Shown one piece after another: positions 22,851 to 34,461 of a stretch of 64,000 nt of DNA; the stretch's first letter is position 1, and every line of letters begins with the position of its first letter. The DNA is from Hirundichthys speculiger (taxonomy: Eukaryota > Chordata > Actinopteri > Beloniformes > Exocoetidae): contig JAGFBZ010000577.1 of assembly GCA_018398805.1 (NCBI GenBank), positions 62,001 through 126,000 of the forward strand, written 5' to 3'. The position numbers and the translations under genes were made by a program. The notes beneath the pieces are model-generated. The model made no database searches. It saw only the letters and a list, made by a program, of their open reading frames with translations, and was not told the DNA's origin.

Positions 22851-24224
22851 TTTTTTAAATTTGCTGTGAGCAATTATTTGTCAAAATGATTGCCACCGCC
22901 CATATGCTACACCACCACAAACAATTATTTTACCCATTTCATTTGTCGAAAACTATGTGTCCAATTCAGAATCTTTATCCAAACCCGGGTTCACATTAGC
23001 ATTGAAAGAAACAGCCCATGTAAAACTGTAATTTCCCTTTCAGCTTCTCTCTACAGTAGATTAAAAATATGTGGAAAACTTGCTGCCAAATGGTCTTTAT
23101 TATAAGACAAAAACAGGTCCTTAAGGTGTAAATGTTTTTTCCCCCATTTCAATATTTCAATCCCCTACAGGAGTCGGGGCGCTCCTCCAGCTCTGGGCGA
23201 CTGCAGCTCTCATCTTCCTTCATGCTTATTTGAAACGTTTGATGACGCAATTGTTAGCATGACAGAAGTGACAGCCCGTGTTGCCATGTTTGATTGCTTT
23301 CCGAAGATACATATCAGGCTCGTTTGTGGTGTATTTTAAATGGGGTTCGCTGGAAACCTGGCATGGTTTTGACCGTGCGTGAACTTTGAAAGAGCGTCCC
23401 AAATGAACCAAACACCCGTCCCCACTGTTTGGTTGATTGGTTTGATCAGTTTGATTTGTTTGACTTGTTGGTCCCTGAAGTTACAGAGGACAGCAAAAGA
23501 CCCCTGGAGGCTAGCTACTCTACAGTAAAGGTCAAAAAACCCAGTGGGAAAAAAGGCCACGATTCCTATCTAATCGAAAGATTGAATGACCAGTACTCAA
23601 TCTTCAGAAACAGGTGCATTCCCCAGATGACATCTGGAAAGAATCAGATCTCTGATTATGCAAAAAGAGGGCATCTGGTTTTAGCGCAAACATGGAATCT
23701 CACAAGAAAGTAAAAGGGAAACAAAACATGATTGGAGTAAACACCATCAAAAATATGGAATGGACCAGGACCAGGATCTGTCACCTACGACAGGCAGACA
23801 AGGCAAATCATAAATATCCCACACATGGAAGAAGCATAGCCAAACAATACATCCCTCACTAACCCGAGGTTAAGACTGATAAACATGTTTACCACAGACA
23901 ACACCGTAAGCACCCAACGGCGCACGTGGATTTTCCTAGTGAGACCTGAAACGCTATGCCCAAAGGACCCCCCCCTACAGGGAAGAGCACACTAGCGATA
24001 GAAACAAGCAGGATCAATAAACCCTTGGAATTCGACCAGTGATACTTGTAAAGCGCACTGCAGCACCAGAATAATCAGGAATAGACACATTGCATTTATT
24101 CAACACATATTTAACATGACATAATAAACATGACACAACACAACAGTATTAGGTGTGTTTTCTCCCCAGCATGACCAGTTCATGTCCTGCAATATTCAAC
24201 ATCATTCAACAATATTCAACTAAG
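22851..24224. other. Non-coding, nothing recognised
   Basis: Short frames (for example 23,429-23,713) show no family resemblance. No repeats beyond T and C runs were recognised. Confidence 0.5.
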
Positions 24225-24476
24225 CATCCCATCCATCCATCCATCCATCCATTATCTATGTCTGCTTAATCCTCTGCAGGGTCACGGGGATCTGCTGGAG
24301 CCTATCCCAGCTCTCTTCGGGCGAAAGGGAGGGGTACACCCTGGACAGGTTGCCAGTCCATCACAGGGCCATATGTAGACAAACAATCACACACATTCAC
24401 AATCACTCCTATGGCTAATTCAGAATCACCAATTAACCTGACATGCATGTCTTTGGACTGTGGGAGGAAGCCGGAG
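24225..24476 (-). mobile_element. Common fish (CCAT)n-tailed repeat, probably a LINE 3' end
   Basis: Starts with (ATCC)n and contains GAGCCTATCCCAGCT, GGGTACACCCTGGACAGG, CAGTCCATCACAGGGCC and CATGTCTTTGGACTGTGGG. I recognise this block as one of the most frequent interspersed repeats of teleosts. If the (ATCC)n is the tail, the element lies on the minus strand. It is cut at 24,476 by the MITE at 24,477. Confidence 0.7.
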
Positions 24477-24592
24477 TACTGATTTCATTTTGGGTGTGAT
24501 CCAGAAAAAATCCTGGATTCTGAATCACTTTCAAATTTTCGATAATTGTTGCGCTTGGTGGAGGTTTGTGCTCTCCGAGTGCTTTTCTAGTT
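24477..24592 (-). mobile_element. MITE-like repeat, copy C (truncated, inverted)
   Basis: Reverse complement of the CTAGAAAAGCACTC family. It ends GTGCTTTTCTAG at 24,592 and contains GATCCAG...ATCCTGGATTCTG and GCTTGGTGGAGGT-like sequence. Only the left terminus and the palindromic centre remain. Confidence 0.65.
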
Positions 24593-24675
24593 TTCAATGA
24601 TTTTTCTTTTTTTGTTTTTACATTTGTGAGGGTGGGGCTACAGCACCTCCAGCACCCCTACTTCCCGCGGTAATG

Positions 24676-24699
24676 TCTCGTACCCCATCGGGTACGAGA
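24676..24699. repeat. Perfect 10-bp hairpin
   Basis: Arms TCTCGTACCC and GGGTACGAGA around a CATC loop. Part of the arm and loop (CTCGTACCCCATCGG) recurs at about 26,447, suggesting both places belong to one larger repeat. Confidence 0.8.
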
Positions 24700-25090
24700 T
24701 GCCCAGGCTTTGGCCGCCCAGGCTGTGCTGCCTCCTCTTCAGACACAGTACACTCCAAGAGTTATTCATACAAAGTTATTGTCAAATTGGTCACATGCAG
24801 TAGCTTCGGCAGCCTGCCATTGTCCACCGAAGAGGACGGAGTCACAGTCCCCCCAGGCCATGGAGTCACAGAGGGACAAAAAGCTGATAAGTTTCAGGAG
24901 ACAACTTATTAATTTCTGGGGTGAAAAACATCAGTCCATCAGTCCAAAAGAGCTGTGGTCAGGGTGACCAACAATCAGTACATTTCAGTCCATCAAAACA
25001 CAAAATAATAGCATTAATAACATTCGAAATCTAGCATCATCAAATTATCAAATATTATCAATTATCAAGCAATGAAATTGTGCAGACATA

Positions 25091-25456
25091 CAGTCATGGA
25101 AAAAATTATTAGACCACCATTTTTTCTTCACTTTCTTGTTCATTTTAATACCTGGTACCACTAAACGTCATCATGTGACTAAAACAGACAGAAAAGAAAA
25201 CACTGAATGCATAAAAGCAGTGTTTTTGGCAGTACAACGCCATAGCTATTGATGTAAAAACTTAAGTGATTTAGGTTATAATCAAGAAAACCATGGAAAA
25301 TGGTAAGATATCAGCTCTTAAATAAAACTCTTATGAGCAATCTTTGTGGTTATCGTTATGTTTGTCCAATCAAATGTACCTTTAGTTGTACCAGGCATTA
25401 AAATGAACAAGAAACTGAAGAAAACAAGGGTGGTCTAATAATTTTTTCCATGACTG
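25091..25456 (-). mobile_element. TA-flanked Tc1/mariner-type MITE, copy 2
   Basis: A complete copy of 366 bp with ends CAGTCATGGAAAAAATTATT and, reverse-complemented from the right, CAGTCATGGAAAAAATTATT. It is flanked by TA on both sides (25,089-25,090 and 25,457-25,458), as expected for Tc1/mariner insertion. Orientation is opposite to copies 1 and 3. It interrupts sequence that may belong to a single older repeat running from about 24,600 to 27,175. Confidence 0.85.
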
Positions 25457-26661
25457 TAGTATTTAACGTGCAATAAACAGTAGGTCAGAACATTTTTCAT
25501 TTCCACTGATCAGTCCACAGTCGTCTTCAAGCATTCAAAAATCACTGTCTCACCTTGCAATGCTACGATATTGAATTATTGATGACATCGGTCTTTTTTG
25601 CACATGAGTTTTTCCACTCTTCAGTCTCTTTTCCTTTTTTTTCACCTACATGGAAAGACTGATGTCTTTGCCTAAATTTGTCCTCAATATTATCTAGCCT
25701 GCTGTAACCTAATTATGCTGCAGCTTCTACTTTCAGGCAATTATGTGACACTTTACAGTGTGAATATGAGTGTGAATAACCAATGGCTCATTGCTACAAG
25801 AACACAAAGCAAAATCAACAGGGCCCACAACAAAAGACAACACAACATGAAACACATCAGAACAGCCATAACACAAACACAAAACAGATTATTTCCAGTC
25901 ACTCTGTCCTCTCATCAAATTTGCACTGACACACACATCACTCCATAGTTACATTCATCCAACAAAGGTATGGAAGTTGAGACTCTCACCTAATCACTGA
26001 CCAGCCAGGACCCTGCTCAGCCTCTGAGATCATACGAAATCAAATGTTCTCAGGGACGGCCTGGATGTCTCTCAGCCCTGACACACACGCTAGAGTAACA
26101 CACACAAACTATCAGCACAGTCAGAGCACCACAGACACACCCTCGACTCTTCATTGTCCTTTTTTATGTTTCTCAAATCCTGTATTACATATTTTTAATT
26201 TTTTTCTTACAATTCATTTTCTCTTTTTCTTCTCTTTATTTTGGTTGATGACCAAAACACAAAACACAGAATGCAAGCAACACTACAGAGCAAAACAAGG
26301 GACCACAACCAACAGGAAAAAACACGTTTCAAAACTCTGGTGTCCTGTCAAAACACTCGGGTTCAAACGGACAGCTCAACCCAAACAGAGCTAATAGACA
26401 AAAATGCACATGCTGTCCCGCCGCAGGTGGAACAATCCTGTCCGCCTCGTACCCCATCGGTCCGCTAGGCCGACGCACACACGAGCTCGCTAGAAGTACA
26501 CAGAATTTTCCAACGATTTCACAGAAATTCATTTCCTGTGGTTCACTAATCCCCATCTCGTATATCGACAAACAAACAAAAACACAAACGACAAAAACAC
26601 AGCCCAGGACAAACAACAGTAAAAGTTTCAACAATTCACCAACTGCTCTGCCTGCCTCGCA

Positions 26662-27099
26662 TTGCGGCCGGTCCGCCACTCCGGTGCTCACACGGAGGCT
26701 GACCAGGTTCCTACTCCGCTGACGAAAAAACTAAAAGTCCAATCGTATACTGGACTGCCAATCGACAAACAAATGGCTTTTAATTCAACAAACCAAGACG
26801 TCTCGTCTGGGGCTCGTCCCATGTTGCTGGCTTGTATCACTATTTTTGGTCTCTTTCTTTATTTTCTTTACACACTGCTCTGCGACTGGTACATCCTAAA
26901 ATTAAACATGACTACGAAGCGTCGAATTATCCATCAAACCCCACTCGTCACTGGGAAGGTTTTACTGCTGTTTCACCTCTTTTTTTTTGTCATTTTCACA
27001 CATTTTATATATTTGTTTTACATTTTACTTTATGCCTTTCGTTGTGTCAACCAGGCAGCGCACCTGGAAATAACGGGAAGACATCACAACTGCCCGTAA
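26662..27099 (+). CDS. Unrecognised open frame with two hydrophobic segments
   Basis: A frame of 145 codons. Residues about 54-80 (LLACITIFGLFLYFLYTLL...) and about 100-125 (VLLLFHLFFFVIFTHFIYLF...) are long enough to span a membrane. They are separated by a basic loop (TTKRRII). No family is recognised, and T-rich DNA easily produces such segments. It may therefore be chance. An alternative is a remnant of a mobile-element protein. Confidence 0.2.
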   Translation: MRPVRHSGAHTEADQVPTPLTKKLKVQSYTGLPIDKQMAFNSTNQDVSSGARPMLLACITIFGLFLYFLYTLLCDWYILKLNMTTKRRIIHQTPLVTGKVLLLFHLFFFVIFTHFIYLFYILLYAFRCVNQAAHLEITGRHHNCP

Positions 27100-27125
27100 T
27101 GCTGCGGGTTACTGATCCAGTGCCA

Positions 27126-27136
27126 GGAATCGAACC
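27126..27136 (-). promoter_or_regulatory. tRNA-type B box or primer-binding-site-like sequence
   Basis: The minus strand reads GGTTCGATTCC, a perfect match to the RNA polymerase III B-box consensus GGTTCGANTCC. On the plus strand AGTGCCAGGAATCGAACCC resembles the complement of a tRNA 3' end, as in a retroelement primer-binding site. No A box is found upstream, so a tRNA or intact SINE is unlikely. Confidence 0.35.
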
Positions 27137-27179
27137 CAAGAATCAGGCAAAAACAGATGCGCTGACTTCCTGTATTGGA

Positions 27180-28757
27180 GTTCATACAGATTAGGAGCAT
27201 CCTCTCCCAGGGTGATCTAAAAAATCTCCACGCGTTTGTCAGTTCTAGACTGGATTATTGTAATGTGTTGTTAGCAGGATGTCCGAAAAGCTCGCTGAAT
27301 AGCCTCCAACTGATCCAGAATGCAGCAGCGAGGGTGCTGACAGGAATTTGTAAGGGAGATCACATCTCACCCATGTTAGCCTCCCTCCACTGAGTTTAAA
27401 ATTCTGCTTCTCACATATAAGGCCCTTAATGGCCTAGCTCACAGGTGTCGGACTCCAGTCCTCGAGGGCCACTGTCCTGCAAGTCTTAGATGTTCCCCTG
27501 CTTCAGCAAACCTGATTCAAATTGATTTGATCACCACCACCTTGTCATCCAGGTCTGCACAGGTCTGTTAACGACCCATTCATTTGAATCCGGTGTGCTG
27601 AAGCAGGGAAACATCTAAGACTTGCAGGACAGCAGCCCTCGAGGCCTGGAGTCCGACACCCCTGCTCCTCGTTATTTACAAGACCTAATAGCACGTTATG
27701 CTCCTAATAGAGCTCTCTGCTCTCAGAGTGCAGGATTACTCGTCGTTCCTAGAATATCTAAAAGTAGATTTGGAGGATGGGCCTTCTGCTACCAGGCATC
27801 TTTATTATGGAACCAGCTACCATTTTGGGTTCAGGAGGCTGACACCACCTCCATCTTTAAAACTAAATTGAAAACATTTCTGTTCAGTAAAGCCTACAGT
27901 TAGTCTAAACTATAGTGTGTAAGAGTTAATAGTTATAGCTATAGTTGTAGGAGCAAAGACTAGAGTAGGCTCGTCTTAATCACGCCTTCATCATAGCTAT
28001 GCTGCTATAGGCCTACATTGCAGGGGGACACCAACATGATCTGCTTTTCACCGCTCTTCTCCTTTTCCTTCCCTTTTCACCTCCCTTCCTCCTCCTCCTG
28101 TTCATTCCATAGTTAATTAGGAGCACCTTGTTACTGTAACTGTGCTCCATTTTCTTTCCTGTAGTTTGTTGTGCTGTTTTTGCCCCCATTTTTTTTCTCT
28201 TTTCTTTCTTTCTGTTTGCAGGCCAGAGTTTCCTAAGTTGCATACTGACTTGCAGTTCTATCCTCTGGCCATCCCAGCGTTTACCTCCACCTCTGTGTGT
28301 AGATGTGTTTGGGGTGCCGGCTGGCGTGGTGATCAGCGACCTGGTCCTCTGACCATCTCATCTCAGTGCTGCAACCTCCATCTGCTTATGTTTATGTTTA
28401 TATGGTCATTATATTTAGTCATTTGTGTGCTCTCCTCTCTCTGTCCTCTATCCTCTCTCTGTCCTGTCTCCCCACTTTTCTTTCTTTACCCGGCTGGCCT
28501 CCAGTGGGAAGGTCCCCCCATATGAGCCAGGTCCTACTAAAGGTTTCTTCCTCTTAAAGTGGAGTTTTTCCTTCCCACTGTTTGGTTTAAAGGTTTTTTT
28601 TTTAACCTGCCATTATCCTTGTTTAGGATTCAATATTATATTTTTAGTTAATGATATTTGCTTGGGGGTCATGCTCTGGGTCTCTGTAAAGTGCCTAGAG
28701 ACAATTAATATTGTAACAGACACTATACGAATTGAATTGAATTGAATTGAATCGAAT
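27180..28757 (+). mobile_element. L2-type LINE, 5'-truncated, split by a hAT MITE
   Basis: Coding part: HAFVSSRLDYCNVLLAGCPK and LNSLQLIQNAAARVLTG (27,230-27,390), then after the MITE SAGLLVVPRISKSRFGG and LWNQLPFWVQEADTTSIFKT (27,720-27,900). These are the C-terminal motifs of L2-clade ORF2 (SRLDYCN, LQ.VQNAAAR, LWN.LP). The rest is 3' UTR, ending TAATATTGTAACAGAC.CTATACGAATTG and an (AATTG)n tail. The reverse transcriptase core is absent. Small deletions (around 27,390) break the frame. Confidence 0.8.
27442..27664. mobile_element. hAT-type MITE inside the L2 copy
   Basis: Terminal inverted repeats CAGGTGTCGGACTCCAGTCC and, from the right, CAGGGGTGTCGGACTCCAGG extend inward through CTCGAGG and GTCCTGCAAGTCTTAGATGTTTCCC. 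In the uninterrupted L2 copy the target reads CCTAGCTCCTCATC. Here the left flank ends CTAGCTCA and the right begins CTCCTCG, so only CTC of the duplication is clear. 223 bp, no coding capacity. Confidence 0.75.
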
Positions 28758-28865
28758 CGAATTGGGTCGAGTCGAGTCCAGGTCAACAAGGCAGCCCAGA
28801 CATGACGTTCCATGTGAAGCACCGGCACAACACCATGGCAACACAAAGCACACCGAACAAAGACT

Positions 28866-28878
28866 TCCCGCGGGAAAA
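28866..28878. repeat. TTCCCGCGGGAA palindrome
   Basis: A 12-bp perfect palindrome between the L2 tail and the next LINE fragment. Possibly chance. Confidence 0.4.
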
Positions 28879-28905
28879 AAAACAACTCTCCATGCCATCT
28901 TGTTG

Positions 28906-29330
28906 TGCAAAGATACATCAACGGTTACACTTCCTTCATAGACTGAGGCTGTTTGGAGTCAGTGTGAATATTATGCTGATTTTCTACAGGGCAAGCATAG
29001 AATCAATGCTGAGATATGACATCGCCAGCTGGTTTGGCAACCTGACTGTCAAACATAAGTCTTAGATCGAAAGGCTTGCAATAATGGCTGGGAAGATCAT
29101 GGGGATGTCTGGCCCCCCAATCACCCCTCATGCCATTTTCGATCAAGTTTCTCAACGGTGACTAGATGCACCTTCCGAAGGAAGTGAATGCACTGGGTTG
29201 TATTTGTGATGTGTATTTGTAATTTCTGTGTTTTGTCTCTCTGTCTGTGTGAACTCTATGTGCAGCTCTGATCTGGGACTCCAAGACAAATTTCTCCCAT
29301 GGGAGACAAATAAAGTTAATCTTGAACCTT
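28906..29330 (+). pseudogene. LINE ORF C-terminal fragment and 3' end
   Basis: The plus strand encodes QRLHFLHRLRLFGVSVNIML, then FYRASIESMLRYDIASWFGN and, after a stop, ERLAIMAGKIMGM. This matches the LINE C-terminal pattern QRL.FLR.LR.FGV....L..FYR..IES.L.Y....W.GN. It is followed by a 3' region ending AAATAAAGTTAATCTTGAACC. The clade is not determined. A single in-frame stop lies at about 29,063. Confidence 0.7.
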
Positions 29331-29560
29331 GACAAGCCGTTGTCAGCAAATGAAATGAGCAAATCAGATGAAATTCCTTTTTACACATCACCTCAATAAC
29401 AACGAATCCTTGAACTAACTTCTCCAGACAGCTACGTGTCCCAGAATCATACGACTAATGTCTGACTGACGATTATTCACATTCCAGAGGACAAGTCACA
29501 GACGCATAGACTTAACATTATTCAAACAAAAGGGTCACAGTGACCTAAGGGCCACTTTTC
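29331..29560 (+). repeat. LTR-like dispersed repeat, copy 2 (5'-truncated)
   Basis: Nearly identical to 22,530-22,715 (GACAAGCCGTTGTCAGCAAATG through CAAACAAAAGGGTCACAG), joined directly to the LINE tail. It continues with GTGACCTAAGGGCCACTTTT, which is also the right end of copy 3. Confidence 0.6.
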
Positions 29561-31090
29561 CATACACTTAGATAATAGAGACAATGCAGATGTCTTAAAC
29601 AGAGTTTTTCTAATATAGATAAATACATTTTTTTTTATTTTTCAAAAAATTTTCATCCAAAATCATATCAAACCATTTTTGCTTCAACTCTTGACTGCTT
29701 TGTTGGACAGAAGACATGGCATCAACTGTCTGCATTAGGTCTTGGTTGCAGAGGGAAAGAAAGTGTCGTGGTCCGGTTTAGCTCTGACCCCAGCTCTCAC
29801 CCGAAGCATTTCAAACGCAGAGGACTTGCCAAGCTTTCATCACCACAAAAGACTGATCCAGAGCTCACATTACTGTGGTGCACTGACCTATCCAGCTCCA
29901 TTCCTCCTTCACTTGTATCCTGAGATTTGGAAGTGCAGATTCTTGCCCCCCGTTCTTCTTTTTCCAGTGGGGTAAATGGAAAAAGACTACAGAAGGTAAC
30001 TTTTTTGATGATTCAACCAGTTCTTGACTTTGAAAAAAAAAAAAAAAAGCTGATGCAATCACGACAGGTTTTCTGATTTACCTGAAGACCATGCAGAGTG
30101 GGATGATTTGTTGGCGTGCTGATATGTCTCTGTGGTCAGGGTGTGAAGCTCTAATTTTTATTAGGACTTGTTCATGTCCTCATAATTTCATTCTTCTTGC
30201 ACTTAATAGCAACATGAGCTTAGAGAAGGGCACCTAGGTGCTGTTCTATCCATTAAAATGTTCGACTGCCCATTAAATGCATCTGTACCTTTTTGGAAGT
30301 CACTCAGTCCATCAATATTATGGCTGATATATTCTGTGAACATGGTCCTGGAGAATCCAGTGATAATAAGTTTAGATTCAATGTGAAATATGATCTACTT
30401 AAAGCCTTGTTTGAGCAATAAAAAAAAAACAAAAAAAAAAAACGCAGCAGTAAGTAAGAATGGGTACCAAGGACTAGAGCTGGGTGATATGGAGTAATAT
30501 GTAAATTTAATATAAATGTAATGCCACAGCAGTAAGTATACCTCAGAGGATTACAGTGTTGTGGCAGTTGACATTGAATCCAAATAGATCTTATGTTAAT
30601 GTAAAGTTCTAGTGTTGCATATTTTTTTTGAACATCACACGCAAAAAAATCAACATGTTTATGTGCAACGCTGCTTTTAATCTGAGATACATTTACATTC
30701 CACCACAATGGGCGAAAAAAATGGTGATGTCTGCAATAATAAATCAGCCATGATAACATTTACATATAACCATTAACATTGTCCATTTTATTTCTTTAAT
30801 GCTTTAGTTCAGGGATTTAATATTTGTTGTAAACATCCAAACACATTAAGGATAACTAAACATGCATGCTCCCAGAAAGAAAAAAAAACAAACAAACACA
30901 GACATAAATGATAAATAAAAAGGCAAGAAAGTAACAGTCTATACATTGATGGAATGACAGTCTTGACACTATGTGGTTTAAGGGTTCACCCGCCAAGCTC
31001 AAAAGTCAAATAAAGATGGTGTCCACTGTAGTAAAGCGATAGCAAAGAGAAGATACAACTAATATTCTCATGTAGGTATAATACTGCATT
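29561..31090. other. Non-coding, nothing recognised
   Basis: Contains A-runs at 30,032-30,047 and 30,420-30,443. The minus-strand frame at 30,304-30,759 shows no family resemblance. Confidence 0.5.
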
Positions 31091-31950
31091 GAGCTAGGAA
31101 ACATCCCCACTCTCTCAAGTCTGTTTTGGGTGTTAGAGTTAAACAAATGCAGTTTTTCCATTTGTATAACAGACAACATAACATCTCATTGATCTTGGGT
31201 GTGAAGGCTGTGGTTAGGAGTGATCTTGCAGAAATAAGAGCTCAAGACTCATCCAACAAAAATACTGGGAAGAACCGAAGCAGGTGTGATAGTGACCCTC
31301 CAGCAATGACACTTATCACACTCTGGAGATTCTGAAGGGAAGATGTGATTCAGCTTCACTTTATATTGGATTTGTCTATAATGCCTGTTAACAGAGCAGC
31401 GACAGATCCATGACATTGCCCATTCCCAGAGCTCTGCTGACACCTCTGAGCCAGAATCCTAAGCCCAGGCATTTCAGACAGAGGCAGAAGGAACCAAGGT
31501 AGTGAAACAGTTCACAGATTTTAAAACAAGGTGTTTGGGATCTGGAGGAAACAACATGAATGAGAGCTTAGCGGAGATTTTTAATATAGTGTATAATTTG
31601 TACCTAATAGCAAAATTATGAATTTGGAAGATCAGTCTTAGAAATTAAGCTGAACTAATATTGAAAACTGGCCATTAGTAAAGAGATCTGTGAGGAATAC
31701 TTTTCTTCCTCCATTAACCAATGGTTGGATACCTACGTTGGCTGCCTCAGAGGGGTCCTCATTTTGCCAAAAAAGAAATAGCTGTTGTATTAGCAGCCTA
31801 GTAATAGTACTTGAAATGGGAAGGTCAAGATCACCCTTCTTATGAAAGTGAGTTCTGGATATCTTATAAAGGGCAAAATAAAAGTGTCAAGTTTGAAAAA
31901 AAAAAAGATTTACCGTTAGCCAAGTATAAGGATATATTTTAAAAGGTATA
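31091..31950 (-). pseudogene. Probable L1-clade ORF2 C-terminal remnant
   Basis: Reading the minus strand from 31,830: KKGDLDLPISSTITRLLIQQ then LFLFWQNEDP. This resembles the L1 segment RGGLGLP...YY.AA.L. Further down are IPNTLFQNL-like and other weakly alignable pieces, with multiple stops. The assignment rests on short motifs, and other non-LTR clades share some of them. Confidence 0.4.
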
Positions 31951-33144
31951 CAGAAACCTTGGTAAACTCACCATTTTTATAACCATTCACTCGTCCAATC
32001 ATGGAAAACTCATGCCCTCCAAGACTCGACAGTGGCTCTGCCCACTTGTACAAAACATTGTACATTTTTTACATGCACACAGTCACAATAAGAGGCACAC
32101 ACTGATGTTATTGCAGCACAAGAAAGTTCTTTCATGTTAAAATCAGTTTCAATATTTGAATACATCCATGTCACACATCAATGATAAAGAACTTAAGACT
32201 TAAGAAGGGAATGACAAAGGAGAAAACTAGAGAGAATCAAGAGACCGAGCAAAAGTAAATCTTGGACAGCGTTGCAAAACCAACTTAACATCCACACCTC
32301 TGAGCTAAAAATTGCAAGAGTTCTTTTGAATCACTTCAGTGACATACGTGGATGCTTTGCTTTTTAAAAGAATCTGACAGATCATCATAAATAACAGCAA
32401 CAGGTAAAGCTTTCTTGCTCTGCGGCGCCTGCATGTGTTGCAGTGTTAACTGCAGAATGTTTGGATCTATTATGGATTCAGAGCTAGAAATGCAATAAGT
32501 GGCCTCGATGTGATGCGGCCTTCCCAACTTTAAGATGAACACAGCATGAACTATGAGCCATTAAAGGAGTGAAAAATGCTGCCTTAGTTGTAAACCGTGT
32601 TAAATGGGTGAGGCAGACTAAAATAGTGAATAAGTGAACAGGAAGAGCTTGTGACTAGAACAGAATCCATAACTACCTGAGCTGCTGTCAGCTGCATTTA
32701 CACTGGGCTAGAAAAGTTGGCTCTCCTGTGTTTGTGAAAAAGCAGCGTCACATTTAGTGGTGTCATTTTCTGGCTTTATTTGATTTGACTCAGTCAAGAT
32801 AGGGCAGGAAATGACAAGAGAGAGATGGGAATGAGAAACTATCCAGGATACTATCGGTTGGAGTCGGCCCATGAATCTTTATGAAACCATGGATTTCTGA
32901 CAGTCCAAAATCCAAATATGTATTTATTTATTTTATTTTATTTTTTTTTTTAAACAGGGATGGCATATTTTGAGGTTAGCATCAATACTATTGAAAATCA
33001 TTTAATCTTGATTCCAGATGGGATATTCTGAAAATCATTAAAAATGAAACTGATTTGTGTAATTTTTGGGTGTGTCTGCTGAGAAGAAAAAAATCTTGTT
33101 TAGTCATAGGCCTTTTTATAGTGTGCTTTCAGCACAGCTGTAAA
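31951..33144. other. Non-coding, nothing recognised
   Basis: AT-rich with a T-rich tract at 32,921-32,953. No coding signal. Confidence 0.5.
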
Positions 33145-33567
33145 AAAAAACCTTGGAGTCATTTTTGATCAGGATATGTCATTTAAGCAGCATATTAATC
33201 AGGTTTGCAAGACAGCCTTTTTTCATCTCCGAAATATTGTCAAGATTAGGAGCATCCTCTCCCAGGGTGATGCTGAAAAACTTAATTCATGCGTTTGTCA
33301 GCTCTAGACTGGATTATTGTAATGCGTTGTTAGCAGGATATCTGAAAAGCTTGCTGAATAGCCCTTCAGCTATCCAGAATGCAGCAGTGAAGGTTGCTGA
33401 CAGGAATCCGTAAGCGAGATCACATCTCACCTGTGTTAGCCTCCCCTCTACTGGCTTCCCGTGAAATTTTGAATTTAATTCAAAATACTGCTTCTCACAT
33501 ATAAGGCCCTTAATGGCCTAGCTCCTCATCATTTACAAGACCTGATAGCACGTTACGCTCTCTGCTC
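33145..33567 (+). mobile_element. L2-type LINE, left part of an interrupted copy
   Basis: The plus strand encodes, with small frame breaks, LGVIFDQDMSFKQHINQVCK, then FFHLRNIVKIRSILSQGDAE and HAFVSSRLDYCNALLAGY. This is the same L2 ORF2 region as at 27,180 but reaching further 5'. It stops at the hAT insertion (33,568) and resumes at 36,214. Confidence 0.8.
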
Positions 33568-34268
33568 CAGCAGCGGAGCATGTCACTGCAGGGCCGGGGG
33601 TGGGGCACATGACCGGGCCCTTTAAGCCCAATAAAGCTTGTGATTACATCGTTTTACAACATACACCTGTCCGCAACAGCGGGGCTTACAAGCATTACTA
33701 CAATTTTGACACATAGCACAAAGCATTTGATAGTAAGAGTTCAACAGCACGAAGAGCGACCATGTCATATTGAAATCAATTAAACCTGTAGTATTATGGC
33801 ATAATATATTGTCTAAAATGTATTTGGCGGTTTGCAGTTGTGACGTCACGCGAGAGACGCATCAGTTATTGTTGTAGTAGCCACCGGCATTCATTCATTC
33901 TGCCCGGTACCAAGTGCCGATTTCGCCCGATGTGTTTCCATTGCTGTTAATAAATACCAACTCTGACCACGTCGTTGTACGAGCCTTTTTGCAAGAGTAA
34001 AACAAAACCGACATGAAGTCTAACAAACCATGAGAACAACAAAAACATTAGGCTACCTGAGGGGTGTACTACGAAGCAAGTTCGACACAGCCAGGCTTTC
34101 TTTGGGTGAGCTGGCTTAACAAACCTGAAACTCGCGATCAGAGATAACTGGTACCACGACGGTGGTTATCAACTATCTTTGTTAACCGCGGCTTTCTGCT
34201 TTCTGCTCTGTGCGCGTTCACATAAAAGGGGGCGTTTGACGCGTCATTTGACGCCTATTCCGGATAAA

Positions 34269-34429
34269 ATGGATAGATGGCGGTCCGTATATTTCAGTCA
34301 GGAGGAGCAGGTTTTAATAATGCAGGGCTATGAGGATTTCAAAGAAATCTTTACGGCCAAAAGCAATACTGTTGGTGCGAATAAAGCCAGAGAGGAGTGC
34401 TGGCAAAAAATTGCAGATCGTGTAAATTC
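34269..34429 (+). pseudogene. Harbinger Myb/SANT-like DNA-binding protein, first exon only
   Basis: From the ATG at 34,269: MDRWRSVYFSQEEQVLIM, QGYEDFKEIFTAKSNTVG and ANKAREECWQKIADRVN. This is the start of the Myb/SANT-like (trihelix) domain found in the second protein of Harbinger transposons, which binds the element ends and helps import the nuclease into the nucleus. The exon could end at GTAATG (34,430). Without splicing a stop follows at 34,431-34,433. The rest of the domain (W..VK.....I) is not found downstream. I chose the ATG at 34,269 because domain similarity begins there. Confidence 0.65.
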
Positions 34430-34461
34430 GTAATGTGACAGTGTGAGGTCCTGTCACTCAC

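Larger units (their letters stand above)
25459..27178. other. Unassigned region, possibly a truncated retroelement
   Basis: The sequence is rich in ACA and CAC and ends against the L2 copy at 27,180. It contains the recurring GCCTCGTACCCCATCGG, a two-membrane-span reading frame (26,662-27,099) and a tRNA-like B box near its right edge (27,126-27,136). None of these alone identifies an element class. Confidence 0.3.
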
